Assembly: GCA_002311745.1 (NCBI GenBank)
Contig: DBZL01000050.1
Span: 1-25,523 of the forward strand
Origin: Phycisphaerales bacterium UBA1161
GTDB taxonomy: Bacteria; Planctomycetota; Phycisphaerae; Tepidisphaerales; Tepidisphaeraceae
Length of the DNA: 25,523 bases
Direction of reading: 5' to 3'
How positions within the stretch are numbered: position 1 is the stretch's first letter; each line of letters starts with the position of its first letter. Below the pieces are notes generated by a model. That model made no database searches, was not told the origin of the DNA, and saw only the letters and a list, made by a program, of their open reading frames with translations. A program made the position numbers and the translations under genes. Positions 16,335 through 24,078 of this stretch are shown here, one piece after another.

Positions 16335-17747
16335 ATGAAATTGCAAATCGCTGTTTTGGTCTTGGCGTCGGCATTGACCGCGGCGGCCTGGGGCCGAAAC
16401 GTGGACCTCTCCACCGTCCCTAACCGCGACTCGGTGCAACTGACCATCTACAACAGCGAAGACCTGACCCTGGTGCGGGAAACGCGCACGGTGACGTTCA
16501 AAAAGGGGACCAACCCCTTGCAGTTTTCCTGGGCCAACACGCTGATCGACCCGACGAGCGTGGAATTGAGATTCTTGTCCAACGCGGACAAGCTGGAGGT
16601 GCTGGACACGACGTTTCCGCAGGATAAGCCGCAGATGTTGTACTGGAACGTGCAAAGCGACTTTGACGGCGAAGCCAACCTCGAGATCACGTACTTCACC
16701 AGCGGGATCACCTGGTCGGCGGATTACCTGCTGGTGGCCGACCGCGACGAAGGGCAAGCCGGCCTCGAGGGGTTCGTGCGCGTGAGCAACAGCAGCGGCG
16801 AAGAGTACGAGAACGCACAGGTGCGCCTGGTGGTGGGCACCATCAACCTTGTGGAGAAAATCGCGCAGCTGGCGCGGATTCCCATGAGCGAGGTGGATGG
16901 GCTTCGGAGTGATGACAAGGACAGATATCGACAACTGGCTCTGCGGGACGTGGCGGTCACGGCCTCTGGCTTGGGGGGCCAAGCCCCGGTCGCCGCGGAG
17001 GCGCCTCCGCGCGTGATCAAGGAAGGCCTGAGCGAATACTTCGTCTTTACCATCGAGGGCACGCAAACGATCCCCAACGGCTGGTCGAAGCGCTTGCGTT
17101 CCATCGCGGCGCAAGACGTGACGCTGAAGATCCAGTACCGCTATCGACCGCAGGAGTACGGCGAGGAACTGGTGCGCATGTACCTTCTGACCAACGACAA
17201 GGATTCGAAGTTGGGGACGACGCCGATGCCCGACGGCGTGGTGCGGATCTTCCGCGACAACGGCCGCGACGGCTTGAGCTACCTGTTCAGCCGGCCGATC
17301 AAGTACGTGCCCATCGGCGACAAAATTGAGCTGAACCTGGGGCCGGACCCGGAGGTGATCTTTGAGTTGGTCAAGCTGCGCGTCTTCCGGGACGACATCT
17401 GGATGAAGATGCACGGGATGGACGTCTTCCGCCGCGTGGATGACGGGGCGGGGCAGATCGAGGTCAAGAGCGATGTGGCGGGTTGGGATGAGCACGCGGT
17501 GTTCAGCCAGCGTATTCGCAACTACAGCGCCAGGCCGATCGACGTGGAGATCCGCCGGAGCTTCGACGGGCACGTCGTGTTCCGCAATTCACTCAAGGCG
17601 ACATTGCACGACTACCACACGGTGCAATTTACCACCACCGTGGATGCGGGGAAGAAGACGGATTTGCTGTTCGAGGTGCTCAGCCACGAGGGCCGCAATA
17701 GCAAACAAAACAACGTGACGCTGGAAGACGCGCAGATTCAACCGTGA
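16335..17747 (+). CDS. Secreted DUF4139-type protein, second of a tandem pair
   Basis: A 470-residue paralogue of the preceding gene. It has a signal peptide (about 1-20: LQIAVLVLASALTAAAWG), the shared motif LQFSWANTLIDPTSVELR (about 56-73), TYFTSGITWSADYLLVAD (about 120-137, the commonest DUF4139-protein signature) and the C-terminal DUF4139 region MPDGVVRIFRDNGRDG with LNLGPDPEVIFE. The middle holds a family-typical variable linker (ASGLGGQAPVAAEAPP). AAGGA precedes the ATG. The stop lies 20 bases from the end of the convergent Spy-like gene. Confidence 0.8.
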   Translation: MKLQIAVLVLASALTAAAWGRNVDLSTVPNRDSVQLTIYNSEDLTLVRETRTVTFKKGTNPLQFSWANTLIDPTSVELRFLSNADKLEVLDTTFPQDKPQMLYWNVQSDFDGEANLEITYFTSGITWSADYLLVADRDEGQAGLEGFVRVSNSSGEEYENAQVRLVVGTINLVEKIAQLARIPMSEVDGLRSDDKDRYRQLALRDVAVTASGLGGQAPVAAEAPPRVIKEGLSEYFVFTIEGTQTIPNGWSKRLRSIAAQDVTLKIQYRYRPQEYGEELVRMYLLTNDKDSKLGTTPMPDGVVRIFRDNGRDGLSYLFSRPIKYVPIGDKIELNLGPDPEVIFELVKLRVFRDDIWMKMHGMDVFRRVDDGAGQIEVKSDVAGWDEHAVFSQRIRNYSARPIDVEIRRSFDGHVVFRNSLKATLHDYHTVQFTTTVDAGKKTDLLFEVLSHEGRNSKQNNVTLEDAQIQP

Positions 17748-17767
17748 TGCATCGCTGCGGGCGATCT

Positions 17768-18244
17768 TCAAAAGGGCGGGGGCGGCGGACCCGGCGGTCC
17801 GGGCGGGCCGTGCCCGCCCGGCGGGGGCGGGGGCGGCGGCAGCCAGCGGTCCAGGGCCTCGTCGAAAATGCGGTCCCATTTGGATCGCTGCTCGGGCGTC
17901 AGGATGGCCGCGATATCCTGCCGCAAAGCGGCGATCTCCGCGTCGACGCGCGGCCCGACGTCGCGGCGGATGGCCTCCAAGTTGGCCTGATGCTTGGCGA
18001 TGAGTTGCTCGACTTGCTGGGCTTGCTTGGAATCCAGGTCGAGGCGGCGGGCGAGGAACGCCGCGATGCGCGGGGGGGCCTGCTCCGGGTGATACCCGCC
18101 GTAGCGGATGTGGTGCACGGCGATGGCGATGGTCAGGCCGCTTCCGACCATCAATCCGCCGGCGAAGATCACCAGCGAAAGAAGGATGCCCGGCCATCGG
18201 CGCCGTGGCGTGGCAATCGGGTTGGCGGTGCTTGGCTCGCTCAT
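17768..18244 (-). CDS. Membrane-anchored Spy/Metal_resist-like periplasmic sensor
   Basis: A 158-residue protein with an N-terminal anchor (about 20-43: LLSLVIFAGGLMVGSGLTIA), a helical periplasmic domain (about 55-135) and a Pro/Gly-rich tail (WLPPPPPPPGG and onward). The domain has the Metal_resist/CpxP-Spy pattern: a long first helix ending near LDLDSKQAQQVEQLI and the LTxxQ-type motif ILTPEQRSKWDRI. The histidines just after the membrane segment (VHHIRYGGYH) could bind metal as in CnrX; this is inference. ATGA overlap with the gene before it fixes the start at 18244. Position third after a sigma factor suggests it senses envelope or metal stress for that sigma factor. Confidence 0.78.
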   Translation of the reverse strand: MSEPSTANPIATPRRRWPGILLSLVIFAGGLMVGSGLTIAIAVHHIRYGGYHPEQAPPRIAAFLARRLDLDSKQAQQVEQLIAKHQANLEAIRRDVGPRVDAEIAALRQDIAAILTPEQRSKWDRIFDEALDRWLPPPPPPPGGHGPPGPPGPPPPPF

Positions 18245-18510
18245 CGGAACGCCGTCCAAACGGGTGAGAGCAGATCAACAAACGGGTCTTGCAGGAGCAT
18301 CAGGGCCCAGGCGGCGGCGCCCAGGGCGGCAGCGGCGGCGGCGGAACTGATCACCGCCGCGTACCACACCGGCCGCAGGCCCTGCTCCTCGGCGCGGCGG
18401 CGATAAATCTCCCGCATCACGCGGTTGGCCACGTCAACGCCGCCCGTGTCGGCGCCGCCGGCGGCGCTCGCGGCCGCATCCAGCTTGGCAAGCCATTCGA
18501 TTTCCTTCAT
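18241..18510 (-). CDS. Small membrane protein, candidate anti-sigma factor
   Basis: An 89-residue protein with a cytosolic N-terminal part (MKEIEWLAKLDAAASA, then VDVANRVMREIYRR) and one membrane segment (about 48-72: WYAAVISSAAAAAALGAAAW). It overlaps the sigma factor upstream and the Spy-like gene downstream by ATGA at both ends, so the three are translationally coupled. Size, topology and position match CnrY-type anti-sigma factors. No zinc-binding HxxxCxxC motif is present. The assignment rests on context rather than on a recognised domain. Confidence 0.65.
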   Translation of the reverse strand: MKEIEWLAKLDAAASAAGGADTGGVDVANRVMREIYRRRAEEQGLRPVWYAAVISSAAAAAALGAAAWALMLLQDPFVDLLSPVWTAFR

Positions 18511-19058
18511 GGCAGCACCTCCACCAGGCCGCGTCGCTCCAGCAGCTTGCGCAGGCGCGCTCGCGCGCGAAACGCCTGAACCTTCACCATCGTGCGGCTC
18601 CATCCCACGAGCTGCGCCGCTTCGGCAATGGAACGATCTTCCAGATAAAGCAGGGTGAGCACAAGGCGATCCCGCGGCGAAAGCTGCCACAGCACCTGCT
18701 GCAAAATCTCGGCGGCCTCATTCCCTTGGGCCTGCGGCGCCGACGGCGCCAGCCTGTCGTCCAGGGTGACCGAAGGGCGGGTCGAGCGTTGACGTTTCCA
18801 CGCCCGGTATCCGACGCGCGTGGCGATGCGATTGAGCCAATGCTCGAACGGCGCGCGGGCCGAAAATTTACCCAGGGAGAAATAGGCTTGGACGAACACC
18901 TCCTGGACCAAATCTTCCACATCGGCCGCGTGGCACGCAAAGCGTCGCATGCGTCTGGCGATGGCCGCCTGGTGCCGCCGCACAAGGCGCCGATAGGCTT
19001 CGCCGTCACCCTGTCGGCTGTCGGCCACGTCGCGCAGATCCGCATCGTCCATCGCCAT
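18507..19058 (-). CDS. ECF-type RNA polymerase sigma factor
   Basis: A 183-residue sigma-70 family protein of ECF architecture. Region 2 spans about 20-90, with the core-binding and -10 motif DVEDLVQEVFVQAYFSLGKF and the melting segment RAPFEHWLNRIATRVGYRAW. Region 4 spans about 120-175 (LSPRDRLVLTLLYLEDRS, then helix-turn-helix IAEAAQLVGWSRTMVKVQ). There is no region 3. The frame is open to an ATG at 19172 that overlaps the upstream stop as ATGA, but that extension would run through an intrinsic terminator at 19098-19132. I therefore start at 19058; 19052 is also possible. It is the first gene of a coupled trio with a small membrane protein and a Spy-like sensor. Confidence 0.88.
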   Translation of the reverse strand: MAMDDADLRDVADSRQGDGEAYRRLVRRHQAAIARRMRRFACHAADVEDLVQEVFVQAYFSLGKFSARAPFEHWLNRIATRVGYRAWKRQRSTRPSVTLDDRLAPSAPQAQGNEAAEILQQVLWQLSPRDRLVLTLLYLEDRSIAEAAQLVGWSRTMVKVQAFRARARLRKLLERRGLVEVLP

Positions 19059-19097
19059 ATCATGCGCCGCCCCGCTGGATTCCTCCACCAATGCCAG

Positions 19098-19132
19098 AAA
19101 AACCGGGAGCATCCAACCGCGGATGCTCCCGG
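19098..19132 (-). terminator. Intrinsic terminator of the Spy/CpxP-like gene
   Basis: Bases 19103-19114 and 19121-19132 form a perfect 12-bp GC-rich stem (CCGGGAGCATCC with its complement) around a 6-base loop. On the minus strand it is followed at once by five T residues (19098-19102). It lies about 37 bases after the stop of the 19169-19720 gene, and separates that transcript from the sigma-factor trio. Confidence 0.85.
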
Positions 19133-19168
19133 GGTGCGGCAAACACATGGGAGGGACGGCCAGCGCGC

Positions 19169-19720
19169 TCATTGATCTTCCAGGATGCGATGAAAGAACT
19201 GTTCCACCGCCCGGTCGGTGGCGACGTGCCGTTGGCCAAGCTGCTGCCGCTGGGTGTCGCTCAGCACGGGCAAGATTTCCTGCCTGGTCTTTGCCGTCAG
19301 AACGGCCTCGTCGCCCAAGGCGCGGCCCAGATCATCCGCGGCGGCGCGAATGGCCTTTTCATCCGGATTGGCCGCCGCCGTCGCATCATGCAGCGCCTGC
19401 CTCTTCTCCAACGTTGCTTGGACGGTCTGGACGATCTGGTCCTTGTGCGAGTCCAAAATGGACTTGATTTTCTGGCGCTGGGCATCGGTCAGATCCAGGC
19501 CCGGCCGACGCTGGTCCATCTCCGGCCGGAAGCCGCGATGCATCTGCGGCCCACCAGGGCCATCGAACGCCGCAGCCGGCGGCGGGCCAGCCATCCCCGG
19601 GCCGTCCCCGGGTCCGGAGGGGCCGCCCGGATCATCTGCTCGGGCGCTCAGGGCCAATCCGCCCAACCCCAAAATTACTGCCGTCACCGCCACCGCAATC
19701 CGCTTGCCTGCTGTGCTCAT
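19169..19720 (-). CDS. Secreted Spy/CpxP-like periplasmic protein
   Basis: A 183-residue exported protein. The signal peptide is about residues 1-28 (VAVTAVILGLGGLALSARA). It is followed by a Gly/Pro-rich linker to about 62 and a helical domain with two LTxxQ-like motifs: LDLTDAQRQKIKSILDSH (about 74) and PVLSDTQRQQLGQRH (near the end). Spy and CpxP are periplasmic chaperones induced by envelope stress, and this protein probably acts likewise. AAGGAGA lies 7 bases upstream of the ATG. An intrinsic terminator follows, so it is transcribed separately from the sigma-factor trio downstream, but its product resembles that trio's sensor and may be a target of the same response. Confidence 0.82.
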   Translation of the reverse strand: MSTAGKRIAVAVTAVILGLGGLALSARADDPGGPSGPGDGPGMAGPPPAAAFDGPGGPQMHRGFRPEMDQRRPGLDLTDAQRQKIKSILDSHKDQIVQTVQATLEKRQALHDATAAANPDEKAIRAAADDLGRALGDEAVLTAKTRQEILPVLSDTQRQQLGQRHVATDRAVEQFFHRILEDQ

Positions 19721-19813
19721 GGTTGTCTCCTTGGTTACGTTCGATGACCCAAACCGTTTCAGGCCATCCGTTTACGACGATAGTGGCTGAGGTAGGCGGC
19801 AAGGTTACACCGG

Positions 19814-19884
19814 CTGCGGGTAGTCGGAGGTTGTGGGTCTGGTGTCCCTTTTGTCAGTGACACTGAAACATCCGACTACCGCAG
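19814..19884. repeat. Inverted repeat in a divergent intergenic region
   Basis: CTGCGGGTAGTCGGA (19814-19828) and TCCGACTACCGCAG (19871-19884) are complementary over 14 bp with one bulged G. The 42-base interior contains a second small palindrome (TCAGT-GAC-ACTGA). It lies between the Spy-like gene (leftward) and the PEP-CTERM gene (rightward). It could be a regulatory site or a palindromic repeat. Confidence 0.55.
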
Positions 19885-19959
19885 TGGTCTTTCGGGGGGT
19901 AAAATGCGGTTCGCCTTGGGAGAGAGCGTGAGGGGGATCCGCCGGGAATTGGAGGAACC

Positions 19960-20751
19960 ATGCGATCTCTCTTTGGCTGTTTAGTCGTCAGCGTGTGTCT
20001 TGTCTTATTTATCAAATCTGCGCCGGCGCGCGGCGATCCGGTGGTGGTTAACCCAGGGTACGACCTGCTGCAAACTGTCCCGGGGACCCAAGCATACCAG
20101 ATACCGATGGAAGGGGTCCCGCTGGGCACGTACGATTTCGGCGGGTCGATCGGCGTTCAGAACGTCGGAATGACCGATACGATTGTCCAGAGGCTCGATC
20201 AAGCCGTAGCGCCTAGCCTTCCCGGCGCTGCTCCGGAGATCAGCGTCCAGGTGGATGCATTGCAGTTAAGAACCGTGGACCAGACGAACATGGGCATGGG
20301 TTACGGTTACTATTACGTAACGCTTCAATCCCTCCACGGCGGCACCCCCTCCACCGGCGGCCTGGACATCTCGTTTAACGGCGATGGCAGCAGCGGCACG
20401 TTTACTTCCTGGCTGGACATCTACTGTGATATCCATTATGGCGCATTGGACGGCCCGATCGTGGGTCCGGAGGAGCTCGTCCTCGCAGGAGTTTCGCCCA
20501 CAAATTGGGCCCGCGAACCGTTTGCAACGGTGCCTCCGGCGGTTGTTATCAACGGAGTCAATGCATTTCTGAACGGCGTCGATACGTCGGCGGATTTCTG
20601 GCCGTTGCTGACGGCGGACAACCCACTCGTGGAACAGGCCACCAACGGAGTGCACGTGACAATTGATGGCGAGGTGCCCGAGCCGGCGAGTTTGTCTTTG
20701 CTTATGGTCGGTTTCTTCGGCCTGATGTCGCGCCGTCGAAGAGCCGCGTAA
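19960..20751 (+). CDS. PEP-CTERM anchored exported protein
   Basis: A 263-residue protein with a signal peptide (about 1-24, ending SAPARG), a beta-rich Gly/Thr-rich body with few charges, and a C-terminal PEP-CTERM signal: VPEPASL, a hydrophobic stretch of about 13 residues, and RRRRAA at the end. In this system an exosortase recognises PEP and removes the tail, and proteins are released to the envelope or the extracellular polysaccharide. No exosortase gene is in the window. GGAGGA sits 3-4 bases before the ATG. The body has no domain I recognise. It is a single-gene transcript closed by a strong terminator. Confidence 0.85.
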   Translation: MRSLFGCLVVSVCLVLFIKSAPARGDPVVVNPGYDLLQTVPGTQAYQIPMEGVPLGTYDFGGSIGVQNVGMTDTIVQRLDQAVAPSLPGAAPEISVQVDALQLRTVDQTNMGMGYGYYYVTLQSLHGGTPSTGGLDISFNGDGSSGTFTSWLDIYCDIHYGALDGPIVGPEELVLAGVSPTNWAREPFATVPPAVVINGVNAFLNGVDTSADFWPLLTADNPLVEQATNGVHVTIDGEVPEPASLSLLMVGFFGLMSRRRRAA

Positions 20752-20775
20752 AGCGTTTGCGATTGTCGGCGCAGT

Positions 20776-20814
20776 CGAAGCCCCGGATGTGCATCCGGGG
20801 CTTCGCTTTTTTTG
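20776..20814 (+). terminator. Intrinsic terminator after the PEP-CTERM gene
   Basis: A GC-rich near-perfect hairpin spans 20776-20805 (CGAAGCCCCGGATG and its complement around TG), followed by a run of seven T at 20807-20813. It ends the PEP-CTERM transcript. Confidence 0.9.
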
Positions 20815-20816
20815 CG

Positions 20817-20845
20817 TTGCCACGTCCCGGTTGCCGCCATAGTCT
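20817..20845 (+). promoter_or_regulatory. Possible promoter of a leaderless M50 protease mRNA
   Basis: TTGCCA (20817-20822, 5 of 6) and TAGTCT (20840-20845, 3 of 6) are 17 bases apart. The -10 box ends only 6 bases before the ATG at 20852, and no ribosome-binding sequence is present. The mRNA could therefore start at or very near the ATG. Confidence 0.35.
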
Positions 20846-20851
20846 AAATAT

Positions 20852-22009
20852 ATGTTCGGTCGATCCTATCGCCTGCCGCTGACTCTCTTGGGGATTCCGG
20901 TTTACGTGGATGTGTCGTTTCTGCTGATCCTGCCGCTGCTGGTGTGGATCATCGGCAGCCAGGTCGGTTCGTTTGCCAAGATGTTCGGGCTCCCCGAGTC
21001 GCCGGAACTGGGCGGCGGGGTCATGCCCTACGTGCTTGGATTGATCGCCGCGGTGGGGCTGTTCATCAGCGTGATCATTCACGAGCTGGGCCACGCGGTG
21101 ACGGCCCGGGGCTACGGCGTCAAGGTGCGGCGCATCACGCTCTGGTTCTTGGGCGGCGTGGCGCAGTTCGAGGAAATTCCGCGTCAGCACGGAGCGGAAG
21201 CGGTGGTCTCGATCGTCGGCCCGCTGGTGAGCTTGGCGATTGGCGGCATCTGCTGGGCGGTATTGCACGCGATTCCCAGCGGCGCGACGGCCGTCCGGTT
21301 CGTGCTGGCGTACCTGACGTACATGAACATCATGCTGGCCGTGTTCAATCTGGTGCCGGCGCTGCCCCTGGACGGCGGAAGAGTGCTGCGGTCCCTGCTG
21401 GCGCTGGCGATGCCGCACGCGCAGGCCACGCGCATCTCGGCGGCCATCAGCCGGCTCCTGGCCGTTGCCATGGGCGTGCTGGGCTTGTTCAGCCTGAATT
21501 TTTTTCTGCTGCTGGTGGCGGTGTTCATTTTCGGCGCGGTCAACGCTGAAACCAGGACCGATCAACTTGAGGATCTGCTGCGAGGAACGCTGGTGCGCGA
21601 TCTGATGAATCCAGACGTGCATACCGTCCCGCCGGACATGAGCCTCTCTGAGCTGACCGAGCACATGCTGAAAGAGCATCACCTGGGCTTTCCGGTGGTG
21701 GATGCCATGGGCAACGTGCTGGGGCTGATCACCTTGCGGGAGGTTCAGGGCAAGGACCCGACCTCAAGCGTCAGCGACGCCATGATGCGCGACGTGCCGA
21801 CGCTGGTTGAAGATGCCACCGCCGTTGCGGCGCTGCAGTTGATGACGCGCAACGGATTCGGCTGCGTCATCGCGACCGGGCATGACGGCCGCATGAGCGG
21901 GATCATCACCAAGACCGATCTCATGCGGCTGATTCAGCTTCGCCTGGCCGGGTGGGGATATGTCCGCCCGACCAAGCTGGCCGCCCACTGGCCGGCGGCG
22001 GCGTATTGA
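20852..22009 (+). CDS. Site-2 protease family (M50) metalloprotease with CBS pair
   Basis: A 385-residue integral membrane protein. Zinc ligands lie in IIHELGHAV (His77, Glu78, His81), and the third ligand in LPLDGGRVLRS (Asp174), with the family NxxPxxPLDGG spacing. About six hydrophobic segments span residues 10-220. Two CBS domains follow (about 243-300, LVRDLMNPDVHTVPPDMSL; and about 300-365, SDAMMRDVPTLVEDATA), which usually sense adenine nucleotides. This is the S2P subgroup with C-terminal CBS domains, intramembrane proteases whose substrates are mostly unknown. The sigma-factor trio nearby offers a conceivable link but is not adjacent. It converges with the BatA-like gene, 36 bases apart. 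Confidence 0.92.
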   Translation: MFGRSYRLPLTLLGIPVYVDVSFLLILPLLVWIIGSQVGSFAKMFGLPESPELGGGVMPYVLGLIAAVGLFISVIIHELGHAVTARGYGVKVRRITLWFLGGVAQFEEIPRQHGAEAVVSIVGPLVSLAIGGICWAVLHAIPSGATAVRFVLAYLTYMNIMLAVFNLVPALPLDGGRVLRSLLALAMPHAQATRISAAISRLLAVAMGVLGLFSLNFFLLLVAVFIFGAVNAETRTDQLEDLLRGTLVRDLMNPDVHTVPPDMSLSELTEHMLKEHHLGFPVVDAMGNVLGLITLREVQGKDPTSSVSDAMMRDVPTLVEDATAVAALQLMTRNGFGCVIATGHDGRMSGIITKTDLMRLIQLRLAGWGYVRPTKLAAHWPAAAY

Positions 22010-22045
22010 GAAAATCCGAAATGCCAATGACGACATGGGTCGGGT

Positions 22046-24076
22046 TCACAAATGAACCCGGCGTGTATACACCCACCATTCCAGCAGCAGCAGCGGAAGG
22101 ACTGCGGCGGCGAGCAGCCACCACAGCTCCCTGCGACTGGCCGCCGCGACCGTGGGGGCTACCGTGCCCTGCGAGCCGGGAGCAACCTGGGCCGGCAGCA
22201 AATTGCTCTCGTTCTCATCCAACAGGCTGACGGCGATTTTTTCGTATTGCGGGATGGGCGGATCGGTTTCGTACAGGCCGGTGCGGTCCAGGGCGGGCAG
22301 GACGAAATCGCCGCCTGCGGGAATGTTGAGGTGCACGTTCCCCTGGGGGCCGCGCAGGGTGAGGCCCTGCGCAACCGCCTGCGACTTTTGCAGGTTCGAG
22401 CGCGGGATGCGCAGCGTTGTGCCCGGCGGGTAGGTCGGCCGCACCTGCAAATCCGAGCCTAGGGACATGAACTGCAACGTCTGAAACAAAAACACCGGGA
22501 AGGTCGAGCGCAGCGGCCAATTGCTGTCCAGAAGGTCGAAGGGCACGACCAGATGAAACGCCTGGTTTTCCCGGTGCAGCACCACCAGCGGGCAGTTGGT
22601 CCCGTCCACCAGAACCTCGGAGTTGAGCGTGGGCAATAGCTTGGTCGCGTGGGCGACGTAGAGCTTGCCCAGGTTCAGGTGACGCACGATCGGATGATCT
22701 CGCTTCCAGTCCAGCACCCAGTTGTCGTCGAGGACGACGCTCTGGCCGGCGGAGTCGGTCTCCGCTTTGAGCCCAAGCCCCGGGGGCACGCAGCCGAAAT
22801 AGACCGCCGCCCCGCTGCGCGGAACGTCCTGCGGCTGGAGTTGGTCATCCCTGTCGAACACGATCACGTCGTACGGCTTGGGCAGTTTTTTGCCGCCTTC
22901 GCCGTCTTGGGGGAGACGCTGGTATTCGCGCGGGAACATGGTGTCGAAGATTTTCAATTTCTGGCTGCGCAGGCCCTGCTCGAGGAAGAAGTTGCCCTCG
23001 GTGACCAGCAGAACCGCCAGGATTTTGGGCGGCGGCACGACGACCACGGCCGAATCATCCGCCGCCAGGCAATCGCCCTCGCGGCTAAGCTGCTCGACCT
23101 TGATGACCGCGGCGTCGCTCAGTTCCAACTCGGGAAACTCGATGCTGTCCTTTGCGGCGAAGCCGCCCGCCAGGGCGGAGCGCCGCTGCTCGTCCGTCCA
23201 GCGCTCCGGCAGCAGATTGACGCTGGCGACGCTGCGCACCCGAGCGTCGACGCTGAGCTGCACCTGCACGTCGGAAACCGGTTGCGGTCCGAAGTTCGCC
23301 AGGCGGGCAAAGACCTGCACGCGGGTCGGCTCGACGTAATCGCGCTTGGCGTTCATGGCGACGATGGCGATGTTCCCCGCCGTGGCCGTGCCGATCTGCT
23401 CGAAATGCAGGATGCCCTGCACGCTAGTCTTGTCGGCGTCGAGGGCGCGGCCGTCGGAAAACAGATAGACGTCCGGAGCCTGGCGGTTGCGCGGGTTGTA
23501 GCCGGACGTGAACGCCGCCTGCGCGTCCGCTAGGCGATAGGCCGCATCCAGCTTGGTCGGATGATCCGTCGGGTCGATGGAATCGATGGCGTTGTCCAGG
23601 GCGCGCTGGTCGGAAGTGAACGGCACAATGGTTTGCGCTGAATCGTCGAAGGCGATCACCATGGCCGCGGCGTTGCGGCCCAGGGTGGCGACCAGGTCCT
23701 TGGCCCGCCGCTTGGCCTCGTCCAGGCGGCTGCGGCCGCGGGGCATGTCCGTGGCCGACATCGACGCGGAGCGGTCGATCAGGATGATGGTTCGCGGCCC
23801 GGCCCCGGGCGTGTAGTTGAGCACCGGCCGCGCCAGGGCCAGCAGCAGGGCGATCAGAATCAGCATCTGCAGCAAAAGCAGCAGATTCCGCCGCAGTCTC
23901 TGGAACGGCGCGTTGACCTGAAGGTCCTGGATGGCCTTACGCCACAGCAGGGTGGAGGAGACGGGCATCTCGCGGCGGCGAAGCTTCAAAAAATACAGCA
24001 GCAGCAGCAGCGGCACGGCGATCGCGGCGGCCGTCACGGCCGTCCAACTGTTCAGGAAATGTGGGAACCAGGGCAT
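22046..24076 (-). CDS. BatA-like membrane protein with von Willebrand A domain
   Basis: A 676-residue protein. Residues 1-85 form the BatA N-terminal module: a membrane segment (about 15-30), then KLRRREMPVSSTLLWRKAIQ, then a second membrane segment (about 65-82) ending LARPVL. The VWA domain (about 95-250) starts with the MIDAS motif DRSASMS (Asp101, Ser103, Ser105). A long beta-rich middle region follows, with a membrane segment near the C-terminus (WWLLAAAVLPLLLLEWWVY). These proteins act with MoxR ATPases and DUF58 proteins, probably in protein folding or complex assembly at the membrane. No ribosome-binding site is visible before the ATG; the sequence just upstream is the heptamer-repeat cassette. 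Confidence 0.88.
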   Translation of the reverse strand: MPWFPHFLNSWTAVTAAAIAVPLLLLLYFLKLRRREMPVSSTLLWRKAIQDLQVNAPFQRLRRNLLLLLQMLILIALLLALARPVLNYTPGAGPRTIILIDRSASMSATDMPRGRSRLDEAKRRAKDLVATLGRNAAAMVIAFDDSAQTIVPFTSDQRALDNAIDSIDPTDHPTKLDAAYRLADAQAAFTSGYNPRNRQAPDVYLFSDGRALDADKTSVQGILHFEQIGTATAGNIAIVAMNAKRDYVEPTRVQVFARLANFGPQPVSDVQVQLSVDARVRSVASVNLLPERWTDEQRRSALAGGFAAKDSIEFPELELSDAAVIKVEQLSREGDCLAADDSAVVVVPPPKILAVLLVTEGNFFLEQGLRSQKLKIFDTMFPREYQRLPQDGEGGKKLPKPYDVIVFDRDDQLQPQDVPRSGAAVYFGCVPPGLGLKAETDSAGQSVVLDDNWVLDWKRDHPIVRHLNLGKLYVAHATKLLPTLNSEVLVDGTNCPLVVLHRENQAFHLVVPFDLLDSNWPLRSTFPVFLFQTLQFMSLGSDLQVRPTYPPGTTLRIPRSNLQKSQAVAQGLTLRGPQGNVHLNIPAGGDFVLPALDRTGLYETDPPIPQYEKIAVSLLDENESNLLPAQVAPGSQGTVAPTVAAASRRELWWLLAAAVLPLLLLEWWVYTRRVHL

Positions 24077-24078
24077 GG

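Noticed and set aside
16167..17573. 468-codon minus-strand frame opposite the second DUF4139 gene
   Set aside because: It spans the junction of two well-supported plus-strand genes, and its product has no recognisable features.
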